A DNA stretch of 64,000 bases, taken from assembly GCF_018617855.1 (NCBI RefSeq), contig NZ_JACSKY010000003.1, positions 124,001 to 188,000 of the forward strand, read 5' to 3'. This DNA is from Exiguobacterium qingdaonense. Lineage in GTDB: Bacteria; Bacillota; Bacilli; Exiguobacteriales; Exiguobacteriaceae. The notes below the pieces were generated by a model, which ran no database searches, was not told the origin of the DNA, and saw only the letters and a list, made by a program, of their open reading frames with translations. Positions 16,880 to 24,445 of the stretch are shown one piece after another (positions within the stretch are counted from its first letter, which is position 1; the number at the start of each line of letters is the position of its first letter). Both the position numbers and the translations under genes were made by a program.

Positions 16880-16939
16880 GAGGACTTTACTTATCTAGTG
16901 GTGCTACAATAGCGATATAGTCGAAAGGGGAGATAGAGG

Positions 16940-17872
16940 GTGAAGGCGATTGGAGGACAACATCACGTGTCGGCGATGACCGGTGACGCCAAAAAGAACT
17001 TACGATTCTACACGGAAATACTAGGAATGCGACTCGTCAAAAAGACGGTCAACCAAGATGATCCATCGATGTATCACTTATTCTACGCGGACGAAACGGG
17101 GACGCCTGGAACAGATTTGACGTTCTTTGAGCTCCCGTTTCTCGGGCAGACGTACCGAGGATCAAACAGTATCTCCCGAACAGCGCTCAGGGTGCCGGAC
17201 GGGGCACTCGCATATTGGCAAGAGCGTTTCGACGCGTTCGGTGTGACATACGGAAAAGTCGAATCAGTTCTCGGACGGGCGACGTTGTCGTTTGAAGATC
17301 ATGAAGGTCAACGCCTCTGTCTCGTGGAAGGCGGGAGCGGGACACCTTGGGTAAATGGTCCTGTTTCCAAAGAAGTCGGTATCTTCGGTCTCGGGTTTAG
17401 TGAATGGACGGTACGGCGGATTGAGAAGACGGTACGAATTCTGGAGGAAGTGCTTGGCTATCGATACGTGGAGACATTTGAGCGAGATGGTCACGACGTG
17501 CGCGTTTTTGAAACAGGAGAAGGTGGCATAGCAACAGAAATCCATCTCGTCGATCATCCGGATTTGCCATCGGAACGACCAGGGCGGGGGAGTGTGCATC
17601 ATGTGGCGATTCGAGTGGAAGAAACAGACGATATGACGAAATGGATTGAGAAGCTTGACGCACATGGCATCAGTCACTCCGGTCTCATTGACCGCTATTA
17701 TTTCCAGTCGATTTACTTCCGCGAACCGAGTGGGATCTTAGTGGAACTGGCGACAGATGAACCGGGGTTCGCGACGGATGAATCAATCGAAGCACTTGGA
17801 GAGCGACTGGCCTTACCACCGTTTCTAGAGTCGAGACGATCGGAAATCGAATCGAGACTAGAGAAGTTGTAA
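16940..17872 (+). CDS. Ring-cleaving dioxygenase, MhqO/MhqA-like (two VOC modules)
   Basis: A 310-residue protein with two VOC halves. The first begins GGQHHVSAMTGDAKKNLRFY, and the second has GSVHHVAIRVEETDDMTKW and IYFREPSGILVELATDEPG. The paired His residues (QHHVS, VHHVA) and the Glu in ILVELATDEPG fit the 2-His-1-Glu metal site of the family. B. subtilis relatives (MhqA, MhqE, MhqO) are induced by quinones and hydroquinones. Start is a GTG (16940) after AAAGGGGAG. It is transcribed divergently from the XRE operon. Confidence 0.87.
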   Translation: MKAIGGQHHVSAMTGDAKKNLRFYTEILGMRLVKKTVNQDDPSMYHLFYADETGTPGTDLTFFELPFLGQTYRGSNSISRTALRVPDGALAYWQERFDAFGVTYGKVESVLGRATLSFEDHEGQRLCLVEGGSGTPWVNGPVSKEVGIFGLGFSEWTVRRIEKTVRILEEVLGYRYVETFERDGHDVRVFETGEGGIATEIHLVDHPDLPSERPGRGSVHHVAIRVEETDDMTKWIEKLDAHGISHSGLIDRYYFQSIYFREPSGILVELATDEPGFATDESIEALGERLALPPFLESRRSEIESRLEKL

Positions 17873-17909
17873 TCGAATGGAAATTCATAACTGTAATGAG
17901 GTGAATGAA

Positions 17910-18398
17910 TTGGATACGCAAGCAGTCAATCTTGTGATTGCCAGATTGCTAGGTAAAATTATCGAGCAATATCCTCCTCATCAATGGACAAAAACAGAAG
18001 AGGCGTTTCCGCATCCTTATCAGTTCAATAAAGTGAGTTATGACTATTCTGGTGAGGTTGAACCGATGACGCTGGAAACATTTCAAGACTTAGTTAACAA
18101 GCTCGGAAATGACCATTGGTACTCATCCGAATTCGAAGAGTTGCTACACAACATTTATATCAATCGATGGGTGCCAACATTCACATCAAATTTCGGTAAG
18201 CATTGGCAATGCTACCACGACTTATTGTTTGATGCGTATAACGATTGGAAATATACACATTTTGAATTGTATGACGAAGATGGAAACGAACTCGATGAAG
18301 AGTTAGAAAAAAACCTGAATGAATGTTTTGAAGATTTCATTCATCAAACGTCCCCAGAACTATATGTGAAAAAAATGATGAAATTTTGGTGGCGATGA
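17910..18398 (+). CDS. Hypothetical protein, 162 aa
   Basis: An acidic, aromatic-rich soluble protein (many Trp, Tyr and His; for example NRWVPTFTSNFGKHWQCYH and the acidic ELYDEDGNELDEELEKN). I do not recognise a family. A TTG at 17910 with GAGGTGA a few bases upstream is the best start; the frame also allows an ATG at 17877, which would place it five bases after the dioxygenase stop. Base composition is visibly more A+T-rich than the neighbours, which may indicate recent acquisition. A terminator follows at once. Confidence 0.55.
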   Translation: MDTQAVNLVIARLLGKIIEQYPPHQWTKTEEAFPHPYQFNKVSYDYSGEVEPMTLETFQDLVNKLGNDHWYSSEFEELLHNIYINRWVPTFTSNFGKHWQCYHDLLFDAYNDWKYTHFELYDEDGNELDEELEKNLNECFEDFIHQTSPELYVKKMMKFWWR

Positions 18399-18420
18399 GT
18401 CCTGAAAGCAGAGACAAATA

Positions 18421-18455
18421 AAAAACCGACGGACTTTTTCAGTCCATCGGTTTTT
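18421..18455. terminator. Bidirectional terminator before nsrR
   Basis: ACCGACGGACT / AGTCCATCGGT (one mismatch) has A and T runs outside; it overlaps the 3' end of the minus-strand nsrR. Confidence 0.85.
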
Positions 18456-18879
18456 GTATGCCCAATAGCAGGGCGAGTTCGTTCGTTCGGTTGGCGACGA
18501 GATCGGCAATCGTGTAAAGGTCAAGCACTTGAAAGAACGCCAGCATCGCCTCATTCAACACACTCCGTAAGTCACATGCCGGTGCGATCACGCATCGGCC
18601 TTCCCCGAAGCACTCCACGAGTTCGAGCGGTTCCATCGACCGAACCACCTCGCCCACGTTGATTTCTTCCATCGGACGCGCGAGACGGAATCCACCGCCG
18701 CGGCCACGCACCGACTCCAAATAGCCATGCTTGCCGAGCTCGTAAACGACCTTCATGACATGGTTTTTGGAGATGTTATATTGGTCCGCCACTTCTTGAA
18801 TCGTGACGAGCCGATGCGAAAATGTGGCGCTATACATCAATGTTCGCAGTGCGTAGTCACACGTTTGCGTGAGTCTCAT
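18439..18879 (-). CDS. nsrR: Rrf2-family nitric-oxide-sensing repressor NsrR
   Basis: A 146-residue Rrf2 protein. Residues 1-60 form the winged helix (MRLTQTCDYALRTLMY, then NISKNHVMKVVYELGKHGYL). Cys90, Cys96 and Cys102 in the loop ECFGEGRCVIAPACDLR match the three Fe-S ligands of NsrR. NO destroys the cluster and releases target promoters. It is transcribed divergently from hmp, the classic NsrR target, which strengthens the call over IscR or CymR. Confidence 0.93.
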   Translation of the reverse strand: MRLTQTCDYALRTLMYSATFSHRLVTIQEVADQYNISKNHVMKVVYELGKHGYLESVRGRGGGFRLARPMEEINVGEVVRSMEPLELVECFGEGRCVIAPACDLRSVLNEAMLAFFQVLDLYTIADLVANRTNELALLLGIQKPMD

Positions 18880-18990
18880 CCATCATCACCTCTCGTTTCA
18901 TTGTACAAGACAATTCCTAAAAGTGCGATTCGGACAAATGTGAAAGGGTGATGGCGAAAATAAGTCAAAAGCGTGAAATCTACTTTAAAC

Positions 18991-19033
18991 AAGTATTTAA
19001 TATATTGCTTTAAAGTGACTTGACTCACATAAT
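18991..19033 (+). promoter_or_regulatory. hmp promoter with candidate NsrR site
   Basis: TTGCTT (19005-19010), 17 bp and CATAAT (19028-19033) form the promoter. The A/T-rich near-palindrome AAGTATTTAATATATTGCTT (18991-19010) covers the -35 and has the AAG...CTT outer bases seen in NsrR operators. The site call is by eye. Confidence 0.45.
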
Positions 19034-19065
19034 GAACGTGTACGAAACAAAAGGGGGATAAACAC

Positions 19066-20166
19066 ATGTTAGATCAACAAACGATTGAGATTGTAAAGGC
19101 GACGGCACCAGTTTTGAAAGAACATGGTGTGACGATCACGAAGCATTTTTATCAACGAATGTTTGAACAAAATCCAGAAGTGCGTCACTTCTTCAACCAT
19201 ACGAACCAAAAACGAGGACGCCAGCCGGAAGCGCTCGCGAACGCGGTCTATGCGGCAGCGCTTCATATCGACCGGCTCGAAGCTATTCTTCCTGCCATCC
19301 AACCAGCACTTCATAAACATAAAAGTTTGAACATCCGCCCGGAACACTATCCGGTTGTCGGTGAAAACTTGCTTGCGGCGATTCAAGACGTGCTCGGTGA
19401 AGCTGCAACACCTGACATCATCGACGCATGGGCAAAAGCGTATGGTGTGATTGCCGATGTCTTCATCTCACTTGAGAAACAGATGTATGATGACGCGCCA
19501 TGGGTCGGATTCAAACCGTTCGTCATCGAAGAAATCATAGAAGACACAACGGAAGTGAAGCGATTCCGTCTCGTCGCAAAAGATGGGGTCGTCGGCACCG
19601 CCGTCCCAGGACAATATATTTCAATTCAAGCGCGCATTGCAGGAGAGGACATCCTACATCACCGTCAATATAGCGTCATCGAGACGACAGAAGACGGTTA
19701 CTGGATCGCACCTAAAGCGGAGGGACTCGTCTCAAACTGGCTTCATGAACAGATGGTCGGAACAGAAGTCCCGATGAGCGCACCGGCAGGAGAATTCATC
19801 CTTGAAGCATCAGACCGTCCGCTCACACTCATCGCAGGAGGTATCGGAATTACGCCCCTCTTCAATATGGCGAAGACGGCACTTCGTCAAGGACGTTCTG
19901 TCACGTTATTGCACGCAGTTCGGAGTATGGACCTTCGTCCACTCGGAGACGAACTCGACGAACTTGTGAAAGAAGGGCTTCATCTCATGACACATGTGGA
20001 TGACGTATCGGGTTGTATGAGTACGACGCAGCTCGAGGCACTTGATGTCGAAAGGCATGACGTCTATACGTGTGGGCCGAATGCGATGATGGAGACGGTC
20101 GTCCGTGTCATTCCTCAGGCGCGATATGAATTTTTCGGGCCGTCCGGGGTTCTCGCGACCAACTAA
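19066..20166 (+). CDS. hmp: Flavohemoglobin (nitric oxide dioxygenase)
   Basis: Hmp oxidises NO to nitrate with O2 and NAD(P)H. The globin domain (1-about 140) has Tyr29, Gln53 and the proximal heme His85 at exactly the numbers of E. coli Hmp. The reductase part follows with RQYSV (FAD), GGIGITPLFNMA (NAD ribose/pyrophosphate), YTCGPNAMME and the terminal EFFGPS. At 366 residues it is some 30 shorter than most Hmp proteins, the loss lying in the FAD/NAD domains, but all key motifs remain. ATG 19066 follows AAAAGGGGG. Confidence 0.96.
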   Translation: MLDQQTIEIVKATAPVLKEHGVTITKHFYQRMFEQNPEVRHFFNHTNQKRGRQPEALANAVYAAALHIDRLEAILPAIQPALHKHKSLNIRPEHYPVVGENLLAAIQDVLGEAATPDIIDAWAKAYGVIADVFISLEKQMYDDAPWVGFKPFVIEEIIEDTTEVKRFRLVAKDGVVGTAVPGQYISIQARIAGEDILHHRQYSVIETTEDGYWIAPKAEGLVSNWLHEQMVGTEVPMSAPAGEFILEASDRPLTLIAGGIGITPLFNMAKTALRQGRSVTLLHAVRSMDLRPLGDELDELVKEGLHLMTHVDDVSGCMSTTQLEALDVERHDVYTCGPNAMMETVVRVIPQARYEFFGPSGVLATN

Positions 20167-20167
20167 A

Positions 20168-20192
20168 AAAGACGACTGGAAAAAGTCGTCTT
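20168..20192. terminator. Hairpin terminator between hmp and the minus-strand operon
   Basis: AAGACGACT / AGTCGTCTT forms the stem; the run of T is on the minus strand (TTTTTT), so it mainly ends the gene at 20216-20773. Confidence 0.82.
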
Positions 20193-20215
20193 GATTCATA
20201 ATATGGCGAGAAGGA

Positions 20216-20773
20216 TTATTCCGTGAGTTCACTTAAATGTATGACTTGTTTGTTGGCATCCAACGTTTCAAGTGACCACGAGCCATCTAACGGTTTTGTT
20301 GTTTCAATGACATATGTCATGGTGTAGCTTTCGTTTTCGGGATCGTTGACGAGAAAATCTTTTGAGACATCGTCACCGTTTAACCGTAAATAGACGACAT
20401 CTTCCGGGCGTTCTTTTAGATGGACACCGATGTACTCCTTGTTTTCAACATGAAGGGTGACGAAATCAAAAGACTGATTCGGTTCTATTTCTTTAGTGAC
20501 AGACCCTAAGTTTCCTGTCGTGACATCAATCTCGGCTAGACCGATGACGGAGCGATCTTCGTTTGTGTAAAAAGAGAGAATGGACTGTTCTCTGTTATGA
20601 ACTTCAAAACTATACCAGTCGTTTATCGTCATATAACGATTCATTTCTTTTTCGGCATTTTCGTATGAGTTGCCGGCCTGAATGTTAGTGTACGTGTAAA
20701 GTCCGACACCGACTGCGATTGCCACGACGATGAGACCGGAGACGATTGTGAGTAAGGTGATTCCCTTGGACAT
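20216..20773 (-). CDS. Hypothetical membrane-anchored protein, 185 aa
   Basis: One N-terminal membrane helix (about 5-28) is followed by about 150 residues, rich in beta-prone and acidic sequence (RYMTINDWYSFEVHN ... SILSFYTNEDRSVIGLAEID), expected outside the cell. There is no lipobox. Function unknown. It follows the DUF350 gene on the same strand by 70 bases, beyond a hairpin, and may be the last member of the ATP-grasp cluster or an independent gene. ATG 20773 follows AGGAGG. Confidence 0.62.
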   Translation of the reverse strand: MSKGITLLTIVSGLIVVAIAVGVGLYTYTNIQAGNSYENAEKEMNRYMTINDWYSFEVHNREQSILSFYTNEDRSVIGLAEIDVTTGNLGSVTKEIEPNQSFDFVTLHVENKEYIGVHLKERPEDVVYLRLNGDDVSKDFLVNDPENESYTMTYVIETTKPLDGSWSLETLDANKQVIHLSELTE

Positions 20774-20803
20774 GATTTTTCCTCCTGTCTTTTATAAACA
20801 TAG

Positions 20804-20838
20804 ACACCCCATGCCACGCGTTTGCGTGCATGGGGTGT
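20804..20838 (-). terminator. Hairpin after the DUF350 gene
   Basis: ACACCCCATG and CATGGGGTGT form a perfect ten-pair stem with an inner CACGC/GCGTG stem. The T-rich tail is poor on both strands, so it may only weaken transcription into the next gene. Confidence 0.55.
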
Positions 20839-20843
20839 TTGAA

Positions 20844-21257
20844 TTAGTACGTCAAGCTCGCGGCGACGATGATGCCAACGACGAGTGATGCGGCGAACAA
20901 ACTGAAACCGATGGCCATGTTGCCGTTCTCGACTTCTTTTTCTAAGTTCACGCCTGGTGTAAGGACGTATTCAAACGTCCAAAACGCCAATACTTGGGCA
21001 GCGATGCCGACGAGTCCCCAGATGAACGCATCGAGCAAGTTGACGCTATTCGCCCAGACCGTGTAGATGACGATGGCGAGTCCGAGCGCTTTCCCCCAAA
21101 GTTTCAAGGCGACGGCCATGTTTCCTTCTTTGATTAACTTACGTTCCGAATACTTGGTCGTCAATGCGAAGATGATGAGGCCGGCGAGAATAAGGCCGAA
21201 TCCCGTCCCGAGGTGGGCGAGGAAGCTTAAGATTGAATCAAGTGTGATGAATGTCAT
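20844..21257 (-). CDS. DUF350 (YjfL-family) membrane protein
   Basis: A 137-residue protein with four membrane helices in two similar halves: LAHLGTGFGLILAGLIIFAL in the first and GNMAIGFSLFAASLVVGIIV in the second; the motif GNMAVAL / GNMAIGF is repeated, as usual for DUF350. In E. coli the relative YjfL sits in the yjfIJKLMC cluster beside YjfC, a glutathionylspermidine-synthase-like ligase; the same association occurs here. Its ATG overlaps the ligase stop by four bases. Confidence 0.82.
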   Translation of the reverse strand: MTFITLDSILSFLAHLGTGFGLILAGLIIFALTTKYSERKLIKEGNMAVALKLWGKALGLAIVIYTVWANSVNLLDAFIWGLVGIAAQVLAFWTFEYVLTPGVNLEKEVENGNMAIGFSLFAASLVVGIIVAASLTY

Positions 21258-22483
21258 GAGTTTATCTCCTTTTGTGTAGGTGTGCCAACGGCCAAGTAGT
21301 AAGAATGGTTGTTCGTGATCATGCTACCGGCGCGAACGCCGATAGCGGACGGGTATCCGTTCAAGCAAAAGCACCCGACCATGTAATGTGTCTCGACATA
21401 CCCTTTGACGGTCGTCGACATCCGTGTCGGAAGTTCGATGAACTGTTGATAAACAGCCGTTTCTTCCGCATACGTTTGCAATGCTTCTCGGTGAAACGGT
21501 TGGCCTTCTTTCGTGTACAAGATGACAGAGTCGCCTTCACGTCCAAACGCCGGTTTTTTGACATAATCCGATTCTCCGTGAAACGGTGTGTCTTCTAAGT
21601 AAGTCGGTAAAAAGTATGTACCGATGATGTCACGTTCGTCTTCGTCAAACAGTGTCTTCGTCTCAAACAACTCCCAAATGAGGGCTTGTACGCCCTTTGA
21701 CTGCATGAGAAACGCAGAGAGCGGATTGAGGAGCGACACGTTTCGTTGATTGTTGAGTTCGAGCAACCGGACGCCAATCAAATCGCCGTCCGCTGCCCGG
21801 TCGTCAACGAGATGCTCGATTGGATACGTTTGACGATATAAGATGTCGATGCGCTCACCCGAAGGCGTATAAACACCATCTTCGTCGACGAGTAGGGCGT
21901 GAAGAGGAACGAACTCAGACGGTAAGTCGAGCGTTTCTTGTAAAAATCGAGCCGTCCATTTGTCCTCGATGTTGTCATCGTGTGCCGTGAAGACGATTTT
22001 CGGCGTGCCTTCTCGCTGAAGTCGTTGCCAGGCGGCGACGATGGCTTTTCGTAACTCACGCTTCAGTTGGGCGGTCGCTGCCGCATTCGGGTCGTGGAGA
22101 CCGAATTCAGAAGCGACCACACTGTTCACGTCAAACAGTTCTTTAATGAACGTCGGTGTATCTGAGTTGAACTCCATCAGCTTGAGTTGACCGTCTTTCA
22201 TGATCCAGTCATAGCGACCGATAATCGTCTCTTGGGGAATCGTTTTCTCCCGTAAATACGGAAGGCTTGCCTCGGGATACCCGAGTAGTCTGAGCGTCTC
22301 GTCAGGTAGCGTCCGCAACAGTTGATTCGTCTTTCGAAAAATCGAATCAACCGCCTCGGTTGCCTCTCGGATTGAGTCGACTTGCGAGGCGGACATTTCG
22401 AAACAGTCGTATAGTGCGTACTCCTCATCGTTTAAATCAGGCCAGAAATATGGGATTTGACTGTATAGCTCGTCACGCGTCAT
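21254..22483 (-). CDS. Glutathionylspermidine-synthase-like ATP-grasp ligase (YjfC/YgiC type)
   Basis: A 409-residue ATP-grasp enzyme of the C-terminal Gss synthetase family without the amidase half. LKLMEFNSDTPT (about 101-111) is the family's Mg2+/ATP-binding EFN-x-DTPT motif, and YVKKPAFGREGDSV (307-320) is the nucleotide loop. Relatives make or are thought to make amide bonds between carboxylates and amines. Real E. coli YgiC and YjfC have no proven glutathionylspermidine activity, so the substrate is open. It is joined to its neighbours by four-base overlaps on both sides. Confidence 0.85.
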   Translation of the reverse strand: MTRDELYSQIPYFWPDLNDEEYALYDCFEMSASQVDSIREATEAVDSIFRKTNQLLRTLPDETLRLLGYPEASLPYLREKTIPQETIIGRYDWIMKDGQLKLMEFNSDTPTFIKELFDVNSVVASEFGLHDPNAAATAQLKRELRKAIVAAWQRLQREGTPKIVFTAHDDNIEDKWTARFLQETLDLPSEFVPLHALLVDEDGVYTPSGERIDILYRQTYPIEHLVDDRAADGDLIGVRLLELNNQRNVSLLNPLSAFLMQSKGVQALIWELFETKTLFDEDERDIIGTYFLPTYLEDTPFHGESDYVKKPAFGREGDSVILYTKEGQPFHREALQTYAEETAVYQQFIELPTRMSTTVKGYVETHYMVGCFCLNGYPSAIGVRAGSMITNNHSYYLAVGTPTQKEINS

Positions 22484-22848
22484 CCGCCGAATCCACCTTT
22501 AGAGCCGCTTCCGAGTCCAGATTTGGATGTTCCAGAATTAGATCCATTCGATACGGCGCCGGTTGCGCCACCGTTGGCTTTATACGTCTTATATGACGAA
22601 GAGCTTTTGAGTGCGTTTTTTGAGCGGAACAGGCTGCCTAGTAAGAAGTAGCTTCCGTAGTGAGGGGAGCGGTCATCATCGCAATAATAGGATTCTGTCA
22701 CATCATCCCAGTCCCAATCGTCACATTCGTAGCCGGTCGGTTCTTCCGGGAGTGCCGCTTCTTCATATCCGTCGCCACCACAAGCGGCAAGGGAAGTGGT
22801 CAATACCGCTGCGGAAAGCCCACTCAAAATTTTCTTGCTTGTCTTCAT
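22480..22848 (-). CDS. Small lipoprotein with Gly/Ser-rich tail (YgiB/YjfM-like position)
   Basis: A 122-residue protein with a lipoprotein signal ending in the lipobox LAAC, predicted lipidated Cys23. A segment rich in Asp, Tyr, Trp and Cys (YECDDWDWDDVTESYYCDDD) follows, and the C-terminus is low-complexity Ser/Gly ending KGGFGG. In enterobacteria YgiB and YjfM hold this place next to the ATP-grasp ligase and also have Gly-rich ends. The tail could be the ligase's target, but that is inference. Four-base overlaps join it to both neighbours. Confidence 0.75.
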   Translation of the reverse strand: MKTSKKILSGLSAAVLTTSLAACGGDGYEEAALPEEPTGYECDDWDWDDVTESYYCDDDRSPHYGSYFLLGSLFRSKNALKSSSSYKTYKANGGATGAVSNGSNSGTSKSGLGSGSKGGFGG

Positions 22849-23303
22849 ATTGATTCCTCCAATTCATAACCCGTCGGTGTGACATAGATGACGTACACAC
22901 CACGATCTTCATCTGTTTCTGCCGAATCTCGCTCATATTCCTTGCCGGCAACGTACAAGTACTGGCTCCCGAGCATGGCGAGCGCATCGAGGTGACGGTC
23001 TACATAATAGGCTTCCAGTAAAGGGTTGTCGAAGCGGTCGTCGAGCGTACGAATCTCGACTTTGATTTCGCTCGTTTCTTGTTGATCGATCGGTCCTTCT
23101 GTGTAACGATCCACATAAATCAAAAAGTATTGGTCGCCCTCTAGTGCGGATGAGCGTTGTTTATAGGTCATGCCGTCTTTAACGAAAAACTCGCATTCGC
23201 GACGGGCCAACACTTCGTCTAGGCCGAGAGACGTATAATGGTAAAGCGGTTCGAACGATATTTCATTTTTAAAGAGCCGATACTCTAAGACGATTGAATT
23301 CAT
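22845..23303 (-). CDS. Hypothetical protein, first gene of the ATP-grasp operon
   Basis: A 152-residue soluble protein of mixed alpha/beta character (FEPLYHYTSLGLDEVLARRE ... YFLIYVDRYTEGPIDQ), acidic overall, with no signal peptide. I do not recognise the family. It opens the operon: ATG 23303 follows AAAAGGAAGGA, and its end overlaps the lipoprotein start by four bases, so it must be made in step with the ligase. Confidence 0.65.
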   Translation of the reverse strand: MNSIVLEYRLFKNEISFEPLYHYTSLGLDEVLARRECEFFVKDGMTYKQRSSALEGDQYFLIYVDRYTEGPIDQQETSEIKVEIRTLDDRFDNPLLEAYYVDRHLDALAMLGSQYLYVAGKEYERDSAETDEDRGVYVIYVTPTGYELEESI

Positions 23304-23414
23304 AGGTCAGTCCTTCCTTTTCTCTTCTCTTTTTATACGGGGTCACCATCAAAATGGTTTCGTGAATCTTTTCATGAATATGTTTAGTATATAAGAGAGA
23401 AGGAGGGAGAAACA

Positions 23415-24434
23415 GTGCATATCTTATTTCGTGTATGGAAAGGATTGTCGAAATTATCATTTCTGAACGTCATTTTGGCCTCGGTCGGTATTGTCGTCGT
23501 CGGGACCGTGCTCGGCTACATATTGGAACGAGAGACGTTCGGGTCATTGTTCGACTCGTTTTGGTGGACGATGACGACGCTCACGACAGTTGGGTATGGT
23601 GATTTTTATCCATCATCCGTGGCGGGGCGTTGGCTCGGGATTTTCCTATTCCTATTTGGGATCGGGATTATCGGGGCATTGATTGGAAAATTAGTTGAAG
23701 TCGGCGCGACGTTTCAACGACTAAAGCGGGAGGGAAAACTAGTGTATCGTGGAGAAGGACATTTTGTATATATCGGGTGGTCCCCGAAAACGAAGAAAGC
23801 AATCGATGAAGTGCTCAACTATGAGCCGAAGGCGGAGATTGTATTGATCGATCAATTGGTAGAAGAACCGTACGTGCATGATCAAGTGCACTTCGTCTCC
23901 GGGGATGCCTCAGATGAAGCGGTATTGATGCAGGCGAATGTCTTGAAAGCAAGGAGAGTCGCTATTTTTGCGGATGCTCGGATCACCGAGACGTTACTCG
24001 CCGATGGGAAATCGTTATTGATTGCGTCAGCGGTCGAGGCGTTATCATCGGATCATCAAGTAGATTTGCATACCGTCGTTGAGGTGTGCGTAGAGAGAAA
24101 CATATCGAAATTCAAGCACGTCCGAGTCGATGACTTTATTTTGGCGAACGACTCGGTCTCTCTTCTGATGGCGAAAGCGACGCTACAGCCAGGGACGACA
24201 GCCATTTTCCGTCAATTGTTAAGCAAACAGTCCGGTGGGAACATCCAAGCGTTGAAAGTGAAACCTGAATGGCAAACCGTTCGTCAGGCGAACACGGCGT
24301 TGCTTGAATCAGGCGTCACACTCATCGCAGTCAATGATCGATTGGATGTGGCGACGATGCTTGACTTACCGCTACAGGAGACAGACATGCTTTATGTCGT
24401 CTGTCACGACCATGTTTTCGAACGACTATCGTAA
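23415..24434 (+). CDS. Two-helix K+ channel with RCK/TrkA-N domain
   Basis: A 339-residue potassium channel of the YugO/MthK type. Two membrane helices (about 13-33 and 73-92) flank the pore loop with the selectivity filter TTVGYGD. The cytoplasmic part (about 110-335) is a regulator of K+ conductance: a TrkA-N Rossmann fold with FVYIGWSPKTKKA in place of the usual G-x-G-x-x-G, then a C-terminal subdomain. GTG 23415 follows AAGGAGGG. It is divergent from the ATP-grasp operon; channels of this kind recur beside DUF350 clusters. Confidence 0.9.
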   Translation: MHILFRVWKGLSKLSFLNVILASVGIVVVGTVLGYILERETFGSLFDSFWWTMTTLTTVGYGDFYPSSVAGRWLGIFLFLFGIGIIGALIGKLVEVGATFQRLKREGKLVYRGEGHFVYIGWSPKTKKAIDEVLNYEPKAEIVLIDQLVEEPYVHDQVHFVSGDASDEAVLMQANVLKARRVAIFADARITETLLADGKSLLIASAVEALSSDHQVDLHTVVEVCVERNISKFKHVRVDDFILANDSVSLLMAKATLQPGTTAIFRQLLSKQSGGNIQALKVKPEWQTVRQANTALLESGVTLIAVNDRLDVATMLDLPLQETDMLYVVCHDHVFERLS

Positions 24435-24445
24435 GGAGTGAAACC

